In this document: piece after piece, positions 7,321 through 7,892 of the stretch | How the letters are laid out: each line of letters opens with the position of its first letter | Position numbering within the stretch: the first letter of the stretch is position 1 | Source: Bacteroidales bacterium | Lineage (GTDB): Bacteria; Bacteroidota; Bacteroidia; Bacteroidales; P3 | Assembly (NCBI GenBank): GCA_017507285.1 | Contig: JAFWBF010000088.1 | Coordinates: forward strand, 1-7,892 | Length of the DNA stretch: 7,892 nt | Direction: 5' to 3' | The notes under the pieces: generated by a model | Told to the model about the DNA's origin: nothing | The model's input: the letters and a program-made list of their open reading frames with translations, nothing else | The model's database searches: none | Position numbers and translations under genes: made by a program

Positions 7321-7408
7321 TAGTCTGTTGAAATTTTTGCATATATAAACTGAAAAATGCAGGTTTTAGTATACGGTTTGTTTTCTTAAAACTATGTTTT
7401 CCGATAAA

Positions 7409-7440
7409 CAAAACTAATGCTTTGTAGCCATTGCTGCTAA
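7409..7440 (-). promoter_or_regulatory. Candidate promoter of porZ-recO
   Basis: On the - strand TAGTTTTG (7409-7416) fits the Bacteroidetes -7 consensus TAnnTTTG exactly. Twenty nt upstream lies TTAG (7437-7440), a 3-of-4 match to the -33 element TTTG. The resulting leader would be about 80 nt. The -33 match is weak, so this is only the best candidate in the region. Confidence 0.42.
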
Positions 7441-7475
7441 TAATAAGTCTCGAAACTTAAAGGATAAAACCAAAT

Positions 7476-7618
7476 AAGACGGTCGATAAAATCTGTAACA
7501 CGGTTGCTTATACCTCAAAAAAAGGGATTGTTTGGGGTAAATAAACCCTTTTTTCTGCTCAAATAAACCCTTTTTTTATACCTTTAGCAGCCGTCATGTC
7601 AAATTTACCGACCGTCTT
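7476..7618. repeat. Long-range 15-bp inverted repeat pair
   Basis: AAGACGGTCGATAAA (7476-7490) and TTTACCGACCGTCTT (7604-7618) are reverse complements with one mismatch. They enclose 113 nt containing the two poly-T direct repeats. This could be the ends of a very small non-autonomous element, a protein-binding pair or a long RNA stem. No transposase or clear target duplication was seen around it. Confidence 0.6.
7539..7576. repeat. Two direct repeats AAATAAACCCTTTTTT, 22 nt apart
   Basis: Identical 16-mers lie at 7539-7554 and 7561-7576. An upstream AAAAAAAGGG (7517-7526) can pair with the CCCTTTTTT part of either copy, giving alternative hairpins. On the + strand the T-runs resemble terminator tails. 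The function is unknown. Confidence 0.6.
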
Positions 7619-7693
7619 TTCTTGTTTATCCACAGCCGAAACAGTTTTGCAATGCCCTTGCAATAGGTTTGCATTAACGGAGAAACACCTTTT

Positions 7694-7773
7694 GGGATTG
7701 ACCCCTTCCCATATGGGATCGACCCCTTCCCATGTGGGATCGGCCCTTTCCCACATGGGAAAGGGCCGATCCC
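7694..7773. repeat. Three 21-bp tandem palindromic repeats plus an inverted fourth copy
   Basis: Three 21-bp units start at 7694, 7715 and 7736. Each begins GGGATYGRCCC and ends TTCCCAYRT. The junctions create the palindrome-like cores CCCATATGGG (7708), CCCATGTGGG (7729) and CCCACATGGG (7750), which are 21 bp apart. After the third unit, 7757-7773 is the exact reverse complement of 7736-7752, so 7736-7773 is a near-perfect 38-bp palindrome (18-bp arms around a 2-nt centre). The block is bounded by TTTTGGGATTG (7690-7700) and its near-complement ending at 7777. Confidence 0.88.
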
Positions 7774-7892
7774 AAAAACACCTTAACCGATAACTTAATA
7801 TCACCGCCACATAAAATTGCTAAGTATTTCAAGGATTATCTTCCTAAACTTCATAATATATTATGCTTAAAGGCTTAACGCAAGATGGTACG

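Larger units (their letters stand above)
7321..7892. other. Repeat-rich intergenic region upstream of porZ
   Basis: No gene is supported in this stretch. It holds, in order, the candidate porZ promoter, one arm of an inverted repeat (7476-7490), a pair of poly-T direct repeats (7539-7576), the second arm (7604-7618), a lone DnaA-box-like TTATCCACA (7626-7634) and the 21-bp tandem palindrome block (7694-7773). Open frames on both strands across 7559-7810 exist only because 21 bp equals seven codons. The last 90 nt are AT-rich and show no supported feature. Confidence 0.65.

Noticed and set aside
7626..7634. Perfect DnaA-box sequence TTATCCACA near the iteron-like repeats, suggesting a replication origin
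   Set aside because: It is single; another copy (reverse complement, 4644-4652) lies inside recO, so such matches occur by chance here. No cluster of boxes and no dnaA or rep gene is present.
7694..7773. CRISPR-like array
   Set aside because: The units are directly tandem with no unique spacers, there are only three, and no cas gene is nearby.
7559..7810. Overlapping open frames on both strands across the 21-bp repeats
   Set aside because: They exist because the 21-bp unit is seven codons and GC-rich palindromes lack stops. The products are short and repetitive, without recognisable family features, and no promoter or start context supports them.
7863..7892. ATG followed by ten open codons at the right edge
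   Set aside because: Ten codons are too few to judge, and no promoter or start context supports a gene.

Overview
The window looks like a chromosomal segment from a member of the Bacteroidota, most likely Bacteroidales. Four things support this: a complete gene for the type IX secretion protein PorZ with a C-terminal sorting-type domain; an ATP-dependent PEP carboxykinase gene preceded by a textbook Bacteroidetes promoter (TTTG, 19 nt, TACATTTG); start codons without a Shine-Dalgarno sequence; and signal peptides ending just before Gln. PorZ implies a working type IX secretion system, which the common gut Bacteroides lack. I cannot name a genus from the sequence alone.

Layout. Positions 2-1728 (+ strand, visibly AT-rich) hold the 3' end of a gene for a cysteine-rich protein and, 5 nt later, a secreted thioredoxin-fold (TlpA-like) protein. 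Positions 1729-2230 are an intergenic stretch with a possible lipocalin-like gene remnant, a perfect 14-bp hairpin and the terminator of pckA. Positions 2231-3838 (- strand) are pckA, with its promoter at about 3894-3924. Positions 3925-4289 are intergenic and carry a short GC-rich palindromic repeat block with a 22-nt period. Positions 4290-7320 (- strand) are a porZ-recO operon. The recO frame is interrupted by an in-frame TAA at 4425-4427, after which 44 recognisable RecO C-terminal codons remain. Positions 7321-7892 hold a candidate porZ promoter, a long-range inverted repeat, two poly-T direct repeats and an unusual block of three 21-bp palindromic tandem repeats closed by an inverted fourth copy. 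No gene is supported there.

How the genes relate. PorZ acts at the outer face of the outer membrane in the attachment complex of the type IX system. RecO is a cytoplasmic recombination mediator that shares the transcript but not the function. PckA sits at the PEP/oxaloacetate node, which in fermentative Bacteroidales feeds the succinate pathway. The left-hand pair (a Cys-rich protein and a thioredoxin-fold protein) may be functionally linked through thiol chemistry, but this is inference.

The observations most worth a second look are the nonsense codon in recO, the two phased palindromic repeat blocks in separate intergenic regions, and the cysteine-rich/thioredoxin-like gene pair. I did not find convincing evidence of a whole new multi-gene system.
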